A stretch of DNA of 64,000 bases from Planctomycetales bacterium (GTDB taxonomy: Bacteria > Planctomycetota > Phycisphaerae > SM23-33). This document shows positions 38,166 through 48,344 of the stretch, one piece after another. Where the stretch lies: positions 1-64,000 of the forward strand of contig JAUWNJ010000014.1 of the NCBI GenBank assembly GCA_030612725.1, given 5' to 3'. Below the pieces are notes generated by a model. It did no database searches, had not been told where the DNA came from, and saw only the letters and a program-made list of their open reading frames with translations. The position numbers and the translations under genes were made by a program. The stretch's first letter is position 1; every line of letters starts with the position of its first letter.

Positions 38166-40368
38166 AGTCCGCGATTTCGTCGGCGACGTAATCCAGCGGG
38201 CCGAATTACCCGACAAGACCGATTGTCTTCTGCGCGCAAACGTAACGCTGAAGCCCAGCACGCTCGACCGGGACGCCCGCACTGTCGAGGCGATAATCGC
38301 CACGGAAAATCCACAGATAGACCTGGACCGTCGGACGTACAGAACAGTCGTCGGCGTACTCCTGGCGAGCGGGATGGTTCCGACCAAACAGGTGCCGCTG
38401 CTCGACACGCATGAACGCTTCAGCCAAAAGAGCGTCCTCGGCTCGGCCCGTGGACTTATGCGATCCGGCAAGAAAATTGCCGCTACGGTCCACTATTCCA
38501 CCGTGCTCGACGCCGAAGAGGCCTTCACGAAAGTCGAAGAAGGACACCTCACCGATTACAGCATCGGCGCACAGATTCTGCGATCCGTCGATATACAGCC
38601 CGGCAAAACCAAAACAATCCAGGGCCAGACATACACCGCCCCCGAAGACATGGCCATGCGAGTGATCACCAGGTGGCGGCCGAGAGAAGTAAGCATTTGC
38701 GCGATCGGAAACGATCCCGACGCGATTAACAGACACCGGAACGATGGGGCCAATGGAACGCCTCGAACAAAAGGAAAGGAATCCGACATGACATTCGAAA
38801 AATGGTTGATGGAACGGGGCCTCGGTAAGGCCGAAGACCTCGACGAGGTGCAGCGAACGGCGCTGCAAAAAGATTACGATGACGAGATCGCACGCAGTAA
38901 GGTCGATGCCACGCCGCCCGCCAAACCGGACAAGACCCCCGCCGACAAATCCCCTGCCGACGATGTCCAGCGGAGCAACACCGGTGATGCGCAAGTGATC
39001 AACTTCGAGGACGCCAAGGAAACGCTGAAGCGGGCCGGTCGTGAGGCCAACGCCGAACTCCTCGCTGAAGATGTGGTGAGACGCGATGCTATCCGCGAAC
39101 TCGCCGGACCCGACGTGTCCGACGACGTGATCACCCGCTGCATCACTGACGGCCTTACGGTCGATCTGGCCCGTGCCGAAATCCTCAAGCACGTCCGAGA
39201 GCATCGTCCGAGCATCTCTGGCCCGGCGATCCACACCGGCGGCGGCGAACTGACCCGCCAGATGGTCGAGGCTGGTCTCTGCATGAGGGAAGGCCTCGAA
39301 GACGACGCCATCCTTCGGGCCTACGGCGAGGAGACCACCAACCGCGCCGACGGGGCCTGCCGTGACCTTTCAATGGTCGATCTGGCCCGCACGTCCCTTA
39401 TGCTGGCACACCGGGATATTCCCTCCGACCGGGAAGAACTCCTGCGCGCGGCCTTCACCACGAACGATCTGTCGCTGATTTTCTCCAATACCGGCCACCT
39501 GTTCGTCATGGCCGGATTCGAGAATGCCGCGCAGACCTGGCGGGACTGGTGCCGTATCATGCCCGCCAGCGATTTTAAGCAACACACCGGCGTGAGGCTG
39601 GCGCATAACGGACGACTCAAAGAGGTAAGCGGCGCCACCGGCGAGATCAAGCACGGTAAAATGGTCGAGGAAGGCGAGTACTACTCAATCGGTACTTACG
39701 CCGAACTGCTGGCGATCACCCGCAAGCACTTCATCGACGATGCGCTCGGCCTGCTGAACGACACCGCCAGGTTGATGGGTGAGGAAGCGATGGAACTGCT
39801 CGGCGACCTGGGCTATACGGTTCTGCTCGCCAATCCGACCATGCGGGACGGTAAGGCCCTGTTCCACGCCGCCGGCCACCTCAACCTCAACACTTCCAAC
39901 GCTCTGGACGACGCGAATCTCTCGACGGCCAAGCAGAAGTACCGCCAGCAGAAAAACGCGGGTAAACGCCGTATCAACCGGCCCGCGAAGATTCTGTTGA
40001 TCCCCGATGAACTGGAGCGGACCGCACTGAAACTGCTCAACAGTTCACAACTGATCGGCTACGGCGGCGGTACCAACACCACCGAAGGCGAGACCAACAT
40101 CCATTACAAGACGCTCGCCCCGGTGGTCGAAGGCCGCCTCAGCGATACGGGCTTCCACGCCGGCGCCAGCGCGACGAGCTGGTATCTGACGGGTGGACCG
40201 AGCCAGGGCGCAATCGGCATGGCGTTCCTGAACAACAAACAGACGCCGACGGTTACGCGGTTCAACCCCGGCCCGGACTACGTCGCAGGCGGAGTAATAC
40301 TGCAAATCTTCCTCGACGCCGGAGCCGCCGCGCTGGAATACCGCTCGGCACAGAAAAACACAGCGTGA
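38122..40368 (+). CDS. Prohead protease-major capsid protein fusion
   Basis: N-terminal 'VPLLDTHERFSQKSVLGSARGL', 'RVITRWRPREVSICAIGNDPDA' protease; C-terminal capsid region 'LMGEEAMELLGDLGYTVLLANPTMRDGKALFHAAGHLNL'. Confidence 0.82.
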   Translation: MKSKTTKKSKPLRRRVRDFVGDVIQRAELPDKTDCLLRANVTLKPSTLDRDARTVEAIIATENPQIDLDRRTYRTVVGVLLASGMVPTKQVPLLDTHERFSQKSVLGSARGLMRSGKKIAATVHYSTVLDAEEAFTKVEEGHLTDYSIGAQILRSVDIQPGKTKTIQGQTYTAPEDMAMRVITRWRPREVSICAIGNDPDAINRHRNDGANGTPRTKGKESDMTFEKWLMERGLGKAEDLDEVQRTALQKDYDDEIARSKVDATPPAKPDKTPADKSPADDVQRSNTGDAQVINFEDAKETLKRAGREANAELLAEDVVRRDAIRELAGPDVSDDVITRCITDGLTVDLARAEILKHVREHRPSISGPAIHTGGGELTRQMVEAGLCMREGLEDDAILRAYGEETTNRADGACRDLSMVDLARTSLMLAHRDIPSDREELLRAAFTTNDLSLIFSNTGHLFVMAGFENAAQTWRDWCRIMPASDFKQHTGVRLAHNGRLKEVSGATGEIKHGKMVEEGEYYSIGTYAELLAITRKHFIDDALGLLNDTARLMGEEAMELLGDLGYTVLLANPTMRDGKALFHAAGHLNLNTSNALDDANLSTAKQKYRQQKNAGKRRINRPAKILLIPDELERTALKLLNSSQLIGYGGGTNTTEGETNIHYKTLAPVVEGRLSDTGFHAGASATSWYLTGGPSQGAIGMAFLNNKQTPTVTRFNPGPDYVAGGVILQIFLDAGAAALEYRSAQKNTA

Positions 40369-40373
40369 TAAGA

Positions 40374-40430
40374 GGGACCAGGGATTAGGGACTTGGGATT
40401 AGGCAAAAACTTCCCAAGTCCCTGCCCCCG
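40374..40430. repeat. STRR hairpin element
   Basis: 'agggaccagggattagggacttgggattaggcaaaaacttcccaagtccctgcccc'. Confidence 0.8.
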
Positions 40431-40490
40431 TCTTTTCTTGCGAAACGAATTGACTGAAAACGAAAACCTTTTTCGGAAAGGAACAAGATC

Positions 40491-41222
40491 ATGAAAGCGG
40501 AATTGGATTCACAGGGCGTTTATATCGACATGACCAATGAGACCGGGGCCATTATCGCTGGCGGAACGCTGGTCAGGATCGGCGGTCGAGTCGGCATAGT
40601 CGCCGAGAGCGTAGGGATCGCGGCAAAGCACGCGCCGCTGTTCGCGGGTAACTGTCGTGGCCGCAACGCAGCCGTAATCGGCAACGCCGGCGACAACCTC
40701 TACTGGGACGACAACGGCGATCCGGTCGATGGCGATGCGGGTACCGGGGCGTTCACGACCGATGCGACAGCCGCCGACTACTGGGTCGGCACGCTGAACC
40801 AGGCACTGGCCGCGACCGACACGGACTGCTACTTCAGTCTGAACGTGCCCAACCCGGACCTTCCGGCCTGGTCCAACAGGGCGCACGTCAAGACCGCCGT
40901 CGATCTGACCTACGTCGCCGCTACTCACAGCGGCAAGGTCATTCACGTTACCGCCGACGCCAAGACTCTCACGCTTCCTGTCGGCGTCGTCGGCATGGAA
41001 GTTATTGTCGTCAATGACGTGGCCGACGCCGGTGCGCTGGTTACGGTCGATCTGAACGGTAACGAGACGATCCAGGGCAACCTGACGATCGCGGCGACCA
41101 AAACGGCGCTCCTGACCAAGACTACGTCCAAGCGCGGCGACTTCCTGCATCTGGTGTGCACGACCGCCGCCGGCATCTGGCGATGCGTCGAGAAACGCGG
41201 CACCTGGGTAACCTCGACATAG
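40491..41222 (+). CDS. DUF2190-like capsid decoration protein
   Basis: 'VYIDMTNETGAIIAGGTLVRIGGRVGIVAESVGIAA..APLFAGNCRG'. Confidence 0.65.
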   Translation: MKAELDSQGVYIDMTNETGAIIAGGTLVRIGGRVGIVAESVGIAAKHAPLFAGNCRGRNAAVIGNAGDNLYWDDNGDPVDGDAGTGAFTTDATAADYWVGTLNQALAATDTDCYFSLNVPNPDLPAWSNRAHVKTAVDLTYVAATHSGKVIHVTADAKTLTLPVGVVGMEVIVVNDVADAGALVTVDLNGNETIQGNLTIAATKTALLTKTTSKRGDFLHLVCTTAAGIWRCVEKRGTWVTST

Positions 41223-41227
41223 TCAAG

Positions 41228-41470
41228 CGGTAGCCGGGAGCCAGTAGTCGGTAGTCAGTTATTCACCGGCTACGGACTACCGGATACCGGCTACTAATCG
41301 TGTCCGTGGCTTCTTTTCGTGTCCGAGGAGCCTTACCGGGCCGGGCCGGTGGAATGGACGCCGCCGGTCCGGTTCCGGGCTTATGAAGATAGGGACTTGG
41401 GACTAGGAACTTGGGATTAGGCAAAAGAGAAAAACAGCCAAGTCCCTAGTCCCGAAACCCTAGTCCCCGC
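41228..41470. repeat. Composite STRR region (ggtagtc/ggctacg heptamers and TAGGGAC hairpin)
   Basis: 'tagccgggagccagtagtcggtagtcag...ggctacggactaccggataccggctact' and 'tagggacttgggactagg...aagtccctagtccc'. Confidence 0.8.
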
Positions 41471-41493
41471 GCAGCGAATGAAACGAGCGACCA

Positions 41494-41787
41494 ATGGCTA
41501 ATGTAACCGTCGAACAATGTGACCAGCGGCGTGCGAACTGTCCGGGCACCCGCGTGATTCCGCTTAAAACGTTGGTAGTAATTCTGCTGGCGATGTTCGC
41601 CGCGCTTATCGCCAGCCACCTGATGCTTTCGACCAGCATCGCTGCCAACAGCACATCCGCCACCGGCACAAAAACGGAAGTGAAGATACGAGCCGAGCAA
41701 CAGAAAACCATCGAGACAAAATTAGATGCGGTACTCAAAAGCGTCAACGAAATCAAAGGGCAAATTTCAGGAAAGGACACAAAATGA
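41494..41787 (+). CDS. Single-TM protein (97 aa), possible holin/spanin component
   Basis: TM 'LKTLVVILLAMFAALIASHLML' plus coiled C-terminus. Confidence 0.5.
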   Translation: MANVTVEQCDQRRANCPGTRVIPLKTLVVILLAMFAALIASHLMLSTSIAANSTSATGTKTEVKIRAEQQKTIETKLDAVLKSVNEIKGQISGKDTK

Positions 41788-42680
41788 AACCCACGATTAT
41801 CTTTATCGCACTGCTGGCCGTCGGCTGTAATGGACCGTTTCCGGGGATGCGTTTCGCCCCAGGCGAGGATCAACGGCGATCCGCGCAAACCGCCGACGAT
41901 CTGGCCAGCGGAGCCGATAGTGTCGGCTTCCGACCGGGATCACAGGCCGCCGCAGCACTGGCGAAATCGACAGGTCCGGCACGAACGCACGCGGGCGAGC
42001 CGAAAAACCCCGTCGATGTAAGCCCGCTGATCGACGCCGAACGCGGGGCGTGGGAAACCAGACAGGCCCAGGCCGACGCATGGAAACTCAAGGAACGCCT
42101 CTACGCCCGTTCAGGGCGGATCACGTCGGACGCCCTGGCGGACCTGGCCGAACTGGTCCAGACCAGGGGCAAAATCGCCACTTCGGAGATAATTCACCGC
42201 GCCGGTGCAATCTGTGATTTTCAGAAGATGACGGCGGACTTTACGAAACGAATTCCCATCCCCAAAGACAGGAAGGTTTCCGCCGAAGAGCAGGCCCGCC
42301 TCGACGCGCTGACAACCGCCACCGACCGGATCGTCGCCGCCGCCAGCGAACAGGCCGCCCGACGCCCGACCGGCAAGGAGGTGCTCGAAAAAACGGCCGC
42401 CGAGGCCGACGACTGGATAGATACGGTCGGCGGCCTGCTGGAATCTTACGGTCTGCTGGGGCTGATTCCGGCCGCAGGCGGAATCTACTACGGGGCGAAA
42501 AAACGCAAACAATCCCGGCGGGACAAGACCGAAGCCGAAACCGCCCGCCACGACGAAGCGAACGCCCGACACGCCGCAGAGATGATCAAGGCCGACGCCG
42601 CCGAAGTGGTGACCAAGGCGATGGACCGTTTGGCAGCGGCCCCGCCACCGGTCGAAACTCCAAAGCCCACGGAGACGTGA
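41784..42680 (+). CDS. Phage lipoprotein with C-terminal TM
   Basis: 'MKPTIIFIALLAVGCNG' lipobox; 'YGLLGLIPAAGGIYYGAKKRK'. Confidence 0.55.
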   Translation: MKPTIIFIALLAVGCNGPFPGMRFAPGEDQRRSAQTADDLASGADSVGFRPGSQAAAALAKSTGPARTHAGEPKNPVDVSPLIDAERGAWETRQAQADAWKLKERLYARSGRITSDALADLAELVQTRGKIATSEIIHRAGAICDFQKMTADFTKRIPIPKDRKVSAEEQARLDALTTATDRIVAAASEQAARRPTGKEVLEKTAAEADDWIDTVGGLLESYGLLGLIPAAGGIYYGAKKRKQSRRDKTEAETARHDEANARHAAEMIKADAAEVVTKAMDRLAAAPPPVETPKPTET

Positions 42681-43054
42681 TGTCCAATTTTGACACCATG
42701 ATGGCCGCCGGAGAAACGAAGATCGCCGACTTGTACGGCGTCGAGGTGACCTATACGCCCCTCGGCGGCTCTCCGGTGACGGTTACAGCCACGAAGCCGC
42801 CGGAGAGGGCCGAAGTGAAGGACGGCGAATTTCGCCGAAGTACCGAACTTCAGTGCGAGTTCACCATCTACGCCGACATCGCCCGTCCGAGCCGGGGCGA
42901 TACCATCGAGACCGCCGGCGGCGAGATATGGACAGTTACAAAGGCCGGCGTTCTGGAATATGTGCCTGGACGCCTGGCTCGCGTCCTCTGCGAACAGGAA
43001 TTCCAGACCCGAACCGGCGGCAACCGGTTCCGATCCGGATTGGAGAGTGATTAA
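42680..43054 (+). CDS. Head-tail connector-like protein
   Basis: Position and size; beta-rich sequence. Confidence 0.5.
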   Translation: MSNFDTMMAAGETKIADLYGVEVTYTPLGGSPVTVTATKPPERAEVKDGEFRRSTELQCEFTIYADIARPSRGDTIETAGGEIWTVTKAGVLEYVPGRLARVLCEQEFQTRTGGNRFRSGLESD

Positions 43055-43056
43055 AA

Positions 43057-43581
43057 ATGCCGGTAACGGGGACAGGCGTATTCAGCGGACCGATTGGCGC
43101 GATGGCCGACAATCTCGCGGCCTGCGAAGCCTTCCAGGCGTGGGTCGGCGTTGACCCCGCCGACGTCGGCACACCCACAGGCGTCGCCGAAGCCGCCGCG
43201 CACGTCCACCTCTACGAATTTACCGAAAACCCGAAGACCGATTCGAAGTCCGCACGCGAGGCCAAACGGCCTTACGCCGTAGTGGATTTCGGCAGACGAT
43301 TCGAGTGCCGGCGAACATCGAGCCACCACATCGGAACTCACAACTCCGGCAGCGTCTATGTCCGGTTCGAGAAATTGCCCGATCCGGCAAACGACGCGAA
43401 GGATGAATTTACTCAATTCGGAAACGACCTCGACACCATCCGCCTCGGCCTGTTCGCCAACGCGGGCAGCCCGACCGATTGCGTAATGGTTCACTCGCCG
43501 ATGCGGTTGCAGGAAAACCTCAAGGACGGCCTGACCTTCTTCGAGGCCGGTCTCGATTTCGGATGGATGGGATACGGATGA
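43057..43581 (+). CDS. Tail completion-like protein
   Basis: Conserved position between connector and gp10-like gene. Confidence 0.45.
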   Translation: MPVTGTGVFSGPIGAMADNLAACEAFQAWVGVDPADVGTPTGVAEAAAHVHLYEFTENPKTDSKSAREAKRPYAVVDFGRRFECRRTSSHHIGTHNSGSVYVRFEKLPDPANDAKDEFTQFGNDLDTIRLGLFANAGSPTDCVMVHSPMRLQENLKDGLTFFEAGLDFGWMGYG

Positions 43582-44057
43582 TTTCGTACATCAAAATCAC
43601 GCATACCAACGATTTCCGCCTGGCCGCCGGTCAGGTGGCGGGCCTGTTGTCTCTGTCCCTGAAGGAGGCCATTGCGTTCTGGCACAAGCAATTTTTACCC
43701 ATGCACTTCACCGAGGCCGCGTCGCAAAGATACCACTACGCCGACCGGACCCGGAAATACGAAGAGCGAAAGGCGAGAGTCAAGGGCCATTCCCGCCCGC
43801 TGGTCTGGTCGGGAGATGCCGAACGCCAGGTCCGCCGCGCTATAGCGTTGACTTCGACGGCTACCCGCGCCAGTGCGAAGGGCAGACTCTACGGCCCGCG
43901 ACATTTGTTTATCCGCAATCCCATTGAAGTGGACAAGACCGACGAAATCACACAGAGGATAGACGCCGAAGAACACGCGATGACCGAAGAGGCCAATCGC
44001 GATTTTATGAGTCGGTTCGGCGGAATGACCAATCCGACAACAAGAACTATTAGATAA
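43578..44057 (+). CDS. Minor head/tail protein (gp10-like)
   Basis: 'HADRTRKYEERKARVKGHSRPLVWSGDAERQVRRAIALTST' with 'GPRHLF'-like C-terminus. Confidence 0.5.
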   Translation: MISYIKITHTNDFRLAAGQVAGLLSLSLKEAIAFWHKQFLPMHFTEAASQRYHYADRTRKYEERKARVKGHSRPLVWSGDAERQVRRAIALTSTATRASAKGRLYGPRHLFIRNPIEVDKTDEITQRIDAEEHAMTEEANRDFMSRFGGMTNPTTRTIR

Positions 44058-44073
44058 ACGATAGGAGATAATC

Positions 44074-44964
44074 ATGTCAAGGATGACTGCAGGAATGGTG
44101 GACATCGCCACCCCTAATCTGACGCTTGGGGGCATTACCAATCACGAGATAGACCCCGACGTACTCGAATGGCTCGGCGGTTCGGCGAGCGTGGACAATC
44201 AGCACGCCGCCACAATGAACGTCAAGCCGAGACTGGGCTTCACCAGTTACGACCTGGCAGCCGCCTTGGCGGTCTGCGGGGTCGCCGGATGCGTGTTCGA
44301 GGATTTAGACCTCTACGAACTGCTCTACGACGACCACGGCGAGATAAAATCGGGAGCGGTCCATACCAAGACCTCGCTGGCCGACGGGATCATGGTTCCG
44401 CGACAGATCAGTTTCGCAGGCGGCGACGATCCGGTAACGGTCGCATTCGAGGCCTTCGGCACCGCCAGCGACGGCGAGACCGTCCCGATCAGCCAGGCGG
44501 CTGCGGCCAAGCCGGCCGGCGGCGACGTGGCCCAGGCCTTCACGCTGGCCAAAATAACCTTCGACGGTAGCGCCATCAATGAGATTAACAACCTGACGTT
44601 TGACTTTGGTCTGGGCGTTGATCACAGGGTGCTCGGCGGCGATCTGTGTCCCCGCATCGCGCCGATAAACGCACGCGACCCGCTGATAAGCCTTACCAGC
44701 GAAGACCACGCCGTAGCCTCCACGTTCGGTTTCACCGCCAGCCAGGGGGCGGTAACGCTGTATTTTCAGAAACTCGCCCCCGGCGGACGGGTAGCAACCG
44801 CGACGCTCGCGCATATAGGCCTGACCATAACCAACGCGACCGCCAAGGCAATGGCCAGGTCCGGCGCGCACCGGCAGACCACGGGCCTCCCGGTCGAAAT
44901 CCGGCCGATTATCTCCGGAGCGAACCCGATCCTGGCCGTGGCGACGGGAATAGCGATTCCGTAA
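44074..44964 (+). CDS. Major tail (tube) protein
   Basis: Position upstream of chaperone and tape measure; beta-rich 296 aa. Confidence 0.6.
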   Translation: MSRMTAGMVDIATPNLTLGGITNHEIDPDVLEWLGGSASVDNQHAATMNVKPRLGFTSYDLAAALAVCGVAGCVFEDLDLYELLYDDHGEIKSGAVHTKTSLADGIMVPRQISFAGGDDPVTVAFEAFGTASDGETVPISQAAAAKPAGGDVAQAFTLAKITFDGSAINEINNLTFDFGLGVDHRVLGGDLCPRIAPINARDPLISLTSEDHAVASTFGFTASQGAVTLYFQKLAPGGRVATATLAHIGLTITNATAKAMARSGAHRQTTGLPVEIRPIISGANPILAVATGIAIP

Positions 44965-45022
44965 CAAATAGGGCGTAGGGCGTAGGGCGTAGGGAATAGG
45001 GAAAAACAAAAGGGACAAAAAC

Positions 45023-45298
45023 ATGAAAGCGGAAAAGAGACTGATCACACAACTTGACGGAATTTGTCAATCCGTAGCGACTCTGGCGGCGGCGACGAAT
45101 CACGCCAAAGAACTGTCGGCCAAGGCCGGCCTTGACTTGAAGTGCCTGGATGATAAGGAGCGAAGGCACATCGCGTCGCGGCTCGAAATAGTCGTCGAAT
45201 CTATGGGGCCGATTGCTGACGACCTGGGCGAATTGCAAACGCTCATAGCGAAGGGGCTGCCTAAAGAGCCGTCGGTAAAAGAAAAGGCTGTAGGCTGA
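45023..45298 (+). CDS. Hypothetical tail-region protein (91 aa)
   Basis: ORF flanked by STRR blocks. Confidence 0.5.
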   Translation: MKAEKRLITQLDGICQSVATLAAATNHAKELSAKAGLDLKCLDDKERRHIASRLEIVVESMGPIADDLGELQTLIAKGLPKEPSVKEKAVG

Positions 45299-45380
45299 AG
45301 GCTGTAGGTCGCCGCAGCGAGTCGCCGTGGCGACCTGACCGCTGAATGCTGACCGCTGATCGCTTCCTGAAAGGAACACG

Positions 45381-46250
45381 ATGCAGTTTATCTATTTTTT
45401 CCCGGACGAAATGGTCGTTACACCGGCCTCGTTGACCGAGGCGGGCCTGCTGTCGATTATCTCCACGCCACGATCCGGTGAGATCACGGGTAGTTTTCTC
45501 TCAGGCCAGGTTACGAAAGGGCCTTCCGGGCGGCGTGGCGTTCTCGTGGCCTCCACAGAAGGCTCCGACCAGGTTGATCTGCGGTACGAAGCGGATAAAC
45601 AGACCTGGTACCCGCCTCCGACCCCTGACGAGGACTACGGCCATCCGTGCGGGTACTGGATCGGCTTCTGGACGGACGATCCGCCCACGCCCGCCGACCT
45701 GGCCCGACCCGACCGCATTGAGGGCCTCGAAGTAACAATGGCCGACAAGCGCCAATGGCTGGTGCCGATTGCCCGGCGATTCGGCGTCGGGCCGGAAAAG
45801 TACAAATGCGAACTACCGAACCACTACAAACGGGACGCCGAAACCGGACGGATTGTCTGGCCAGTGCTGGCGAGATACGCCGAACTGTGGGATTTATCGG
45901 GAGACCTGGCCGAGGTCTTTATCGAGCCGTACCTCGAAGACGAACCGCCCGACGAAACGGTCGGGAAGAAATTCACCGTCGGTGAAGGATGGGAGACTGT
46001 CGCTGTCGCGCTGGGCGTGAATTATCGCGTGGGATTCTGGGAGATTTTCAGCCTTGGCCTTCTCGATGACCTCTGCCTCCGGGATGTATGCTTCGCTGTA
46101 ATCGACTTTGCGGCGATCCGCACACTCGGCGAATCGCTGCTGTCAAAAAAAAACGAAACCGAAGATTCGTCAGATGGGACATCTGGCGGCGAGGACTCGA
46201 CCGTGACTACCGACCCAGCCGGGCCGACGAATACGCCGTCGGGCTCTTGA
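45381..46250 (+). CDS. Tail protein, 0-frame product of candidate -1 frameshift
   Basis: 289-aa ORF directly before the tape measure gene; A_AAA_AAC at 46148-46154. Confidence 0.65.
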   Translation: MQFIYFFPDEMVVTPASLTEAGLLSIISTPRSGEITGSFLSGQVTKGPSGRRGVLVASTEGSDQVDLRYEADKQTWYPPPTPDEDYGHPCGYWIGFWTDDPPTPADLARPDRIEGLEVTMADKRQWLVPIARRFGVGPEKYKCELPNHYKRDAETGRIVWPVLARYAELWDLSGDLAEVFIEPYLEDEPPDETVGKKFTVGEGWETVAVALGVNYRVGFWEIFSLGLLDDLCLRDVCFAVIDFAAIRTLGESLLSKKNETEDSSDGTSGGEDSTVTTDPAGPTNTPSGS

Positions 46251-46345
46251 CGGACCACGAAGCCAATGTCGATGCGTGGCGGGGTAACGTGGCGGACCTG
46301 CTGACGGCGATCCTGAAAAAACCGACGATTGTCCTGCAAAAATAA
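46148..46345 (+). CDS. -1 frame extension of the tail protein (63 aa beyond the slip)
   Basis: Stop-free -1 frame '...RNRRFVRWDIWRRGLDRDYRPSRADEYAVGLLTDHEANVDAWRGNVADLLTAILKKPTIVLQK*'. Confidence 0.5.
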   Translation, partial: KKRNRRFVRWDIWRRGLDRDYRPSRADEYAVGLLTDHEANVDAWRGNVADLLTAILKKPTIVLQK

Positions 46346-46350
46346 CAAAC

Positions 46351-46378
46351 AAACCCCCTGCACCGCGGGGGGATAGAG
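46351..46378. repeat. REP-like hairpin, single-stem copy
   Basis: 'aaaccccctgcaccgcggggggatagag'. Confidence 0.65.
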
Positions 46379-46385
46379 TAAAGCG

Positions 46386-48344
46386 ATGGGTACAGCAAAC
46401 ATAATGGATGTGCGGGTTGCCGGAGACACCAAGAGTCTCGTCGCTGAAATGCGCGCGGTGGAGAAGGAAAACGACCGTCTCACAACGAAGATGACCAAAC
46501 TCGCCAAGCGAGGCAAAAAGACGGGCAAGACGCTCTCGTTCAGTTACGACACCGCCAAGAAAAAAGCCGCCCAGTTTGCCCGCGAGCTTCAGAACCTCGA
46601 AGCCAAAATCAACAAACAGGGCCGGGCCACCGCAGCCGACACCAAGCGATTGAAGCAACTAAACAAAGCCCTCGGCATGACGCGCCAGAGAATGCGAGGA
46701 CTGGACAGTGCTACCAGAGGAGCTGGCAGGTCGCTTGCCACGGGAACGGGCAACGCACTGAAATTCGTCGGCGCACTCGCGGGGATAGGCGGTGCAGCCG
46801 GAGCGATAATGCTGATTGCTTCGAGACTCAAACAGGAGTATCAACACCTCGTCGATCAGCAACAACGGGCGAAAATTGCACAGATGACCGTCGGCGAGGC
46901 GCGCGCCTTTGCACTTGTGAACAGACCACAGGGTATGTCGCCGAAGGATCTGGATAAACTTGTCAAAGACGTCTCCACGCGAAAAGGTTACGAGATGCCG
47001 GCGGCGAGGGTGTGGCAACTGTCGGCCGGTATGCTTTCGGGTAAGGGCGGTTTAGATAAAAAACAATACGAAGCGGCATTCCGTGAGGGTGCTCGTCTGG
47101 GTTCGATTGCCGGAGAAGGGCTCGATATTACGGCGTACGGCGGGGCGATCGCAGACGTGATGAAACAGACCGGGGGCAAGGACGCCAGGGCCGCCGGCGG
47201 ATTATTGATGCAGTTCGGAACGGCGTCCAGGGTGGTCGATCCGGCCAAACAGGCCGCCGCACTAATCAAGACAATGTCGGCGGGACCTGCATTCGGTTTC
47301 AAACAGGAGGAGGCCGCCGAATTGACGGCGGCGATTTCACAACTGTCCGGGGATGTAGAAGGTGCAACATCTGCGACTAGCGTCAATCGCCTTATGCAGA
47401 CCGTGACGAAGATGAGGAGTACGGGTGTCAGTACGGGCAAAAGGAAGATCAAACTCACAAAACGAGGAATGGCTGGTTTTACAGAACTCCAAGACATCTT
47501 CCAAACCTTGAGCCAGGACGAACAGGATGCCTTGTTGTCGAATATGCAGTTAGGCAAGGCAGGTTCTCGCGGTGCGATAATGCAACTAATCCGACGCACC
47601 CAACCGGCGAAGAAGGCAATGTCTGCCGCGCAGAAGGAAATCACCGCTTATGGCCCCGGGACGGCGAAAACTTGGGAGGGGTATTTTGATGCGGTGAAAA
47701 CAGGACCACATGAAGTGGTGAGGGGAATGCACCGGAAGCGAAAATCAACTGTTGAGACTCTTAAACTGAAAAACATCAAGGGGGCCATCGCTTCAGAGTT
47801 ACGCGAAGGAATGGCCGAAATTTTTGAAAACGTGGAGGGTTTGTCTAAAACCAAAATCGCTTTTGACAAGATAAACCAAGAAATCAGATCAGGCATAGGC
47901 ACGAAAGATACAGACGCCATATTTGACGCAGCAATAAAAAGAGTTGACCAGCTACGGAAAGATAAAGCCTTTGGGCACAAATACATCAGCGGCGGTCGCC
48001 CAGGAAGTTGGACACGCGCTGCCGAACCCGGTGGGTACGGCGTGGAAAAATTACCCGAGGGCGCATGGGAAAGGCCGGAAAAATCGAAGGGAAGGAAGGT
48101 TTGGCAAACCGGGAGCAAGTATAAACCGACAGAGGTTTTCCTTGAAAACACTAATTACGATCCCGTTCACAAAGAAACGTTCGATGAATATCGTGAACTA
48201 CTCAAAGAACAGAAAGAACTTGTAAAACAGCAGTTGGAATTACTCAAAGCACAACAAGCCGCCGATAATCCTCAATCCGTAAAGATAGTCAGCGATGAAA
48301 GAACACCTGTTATTAACCCCAACGCGCAGATCGAGAGCGATTAG
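46386..48344 (+). CDS. Tail tape measure protein
   Basis: 652 aa, helical N-terminus, 'GNALKFVGALAGIGGAAGAIMLIASRLKQEY', 'GGKDARAAGGLLMQFGTASRV'; position. Confidence 0.75.
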   Translation: MGTANIMDVRVAGDTKSLVAEMRAVEKENDRLTTKMTKLAKRGKKTGKTLSFSYDTAKKKAAQFARELQNLEAKINKQGRATAADTKRLKQLNKALGMTRQRMRGLDSATRGAGRSLATGTGNALKFVGALAGIGGAAGAIMLIASRLKQEYQHLVDQQQRAKIAQMTVGEARAFALVNRPQGMSPKDLDKLVKDVSTRKGYEMPAARVWQLSAGMLSGKGGLDKKQYEAAFREGARLGSIAGEGLDITAYGGAIADVMKQTGGKDARAAGGLLMQFGTASRVVDPAKQAAALIKTMSAGPAFGFKQEEAAELTAAISQLSGDVEGATSATSVNRLMQTVTKMRSTGVSTGKRKIKLTKRGMAGFTELQDIFQTLSQDEQDALLSNMQLGKAGSRGAIMQLIRRTQPAKKAMSAAQKEITAYGPGTAKTWEGYFDAVKTGPHEVVRGMHRKRKSTVETLKLKNIKGAIASELREGMAEIFENVEGLSKTKIAFDKINQEIRSGIGTKDTDAIFDAAIKRVDQLRKDKAFGHKYISGGRPGSWTRAAEPGGYGVEKLPEGAWERPEKSKGRKVWQTGSKYKPTEVFLENTNYDPVHKETFDEYRELLKEQKELVKQQLELLKAQQAADNPQSVKIVSDERTPVINPNAQIESD

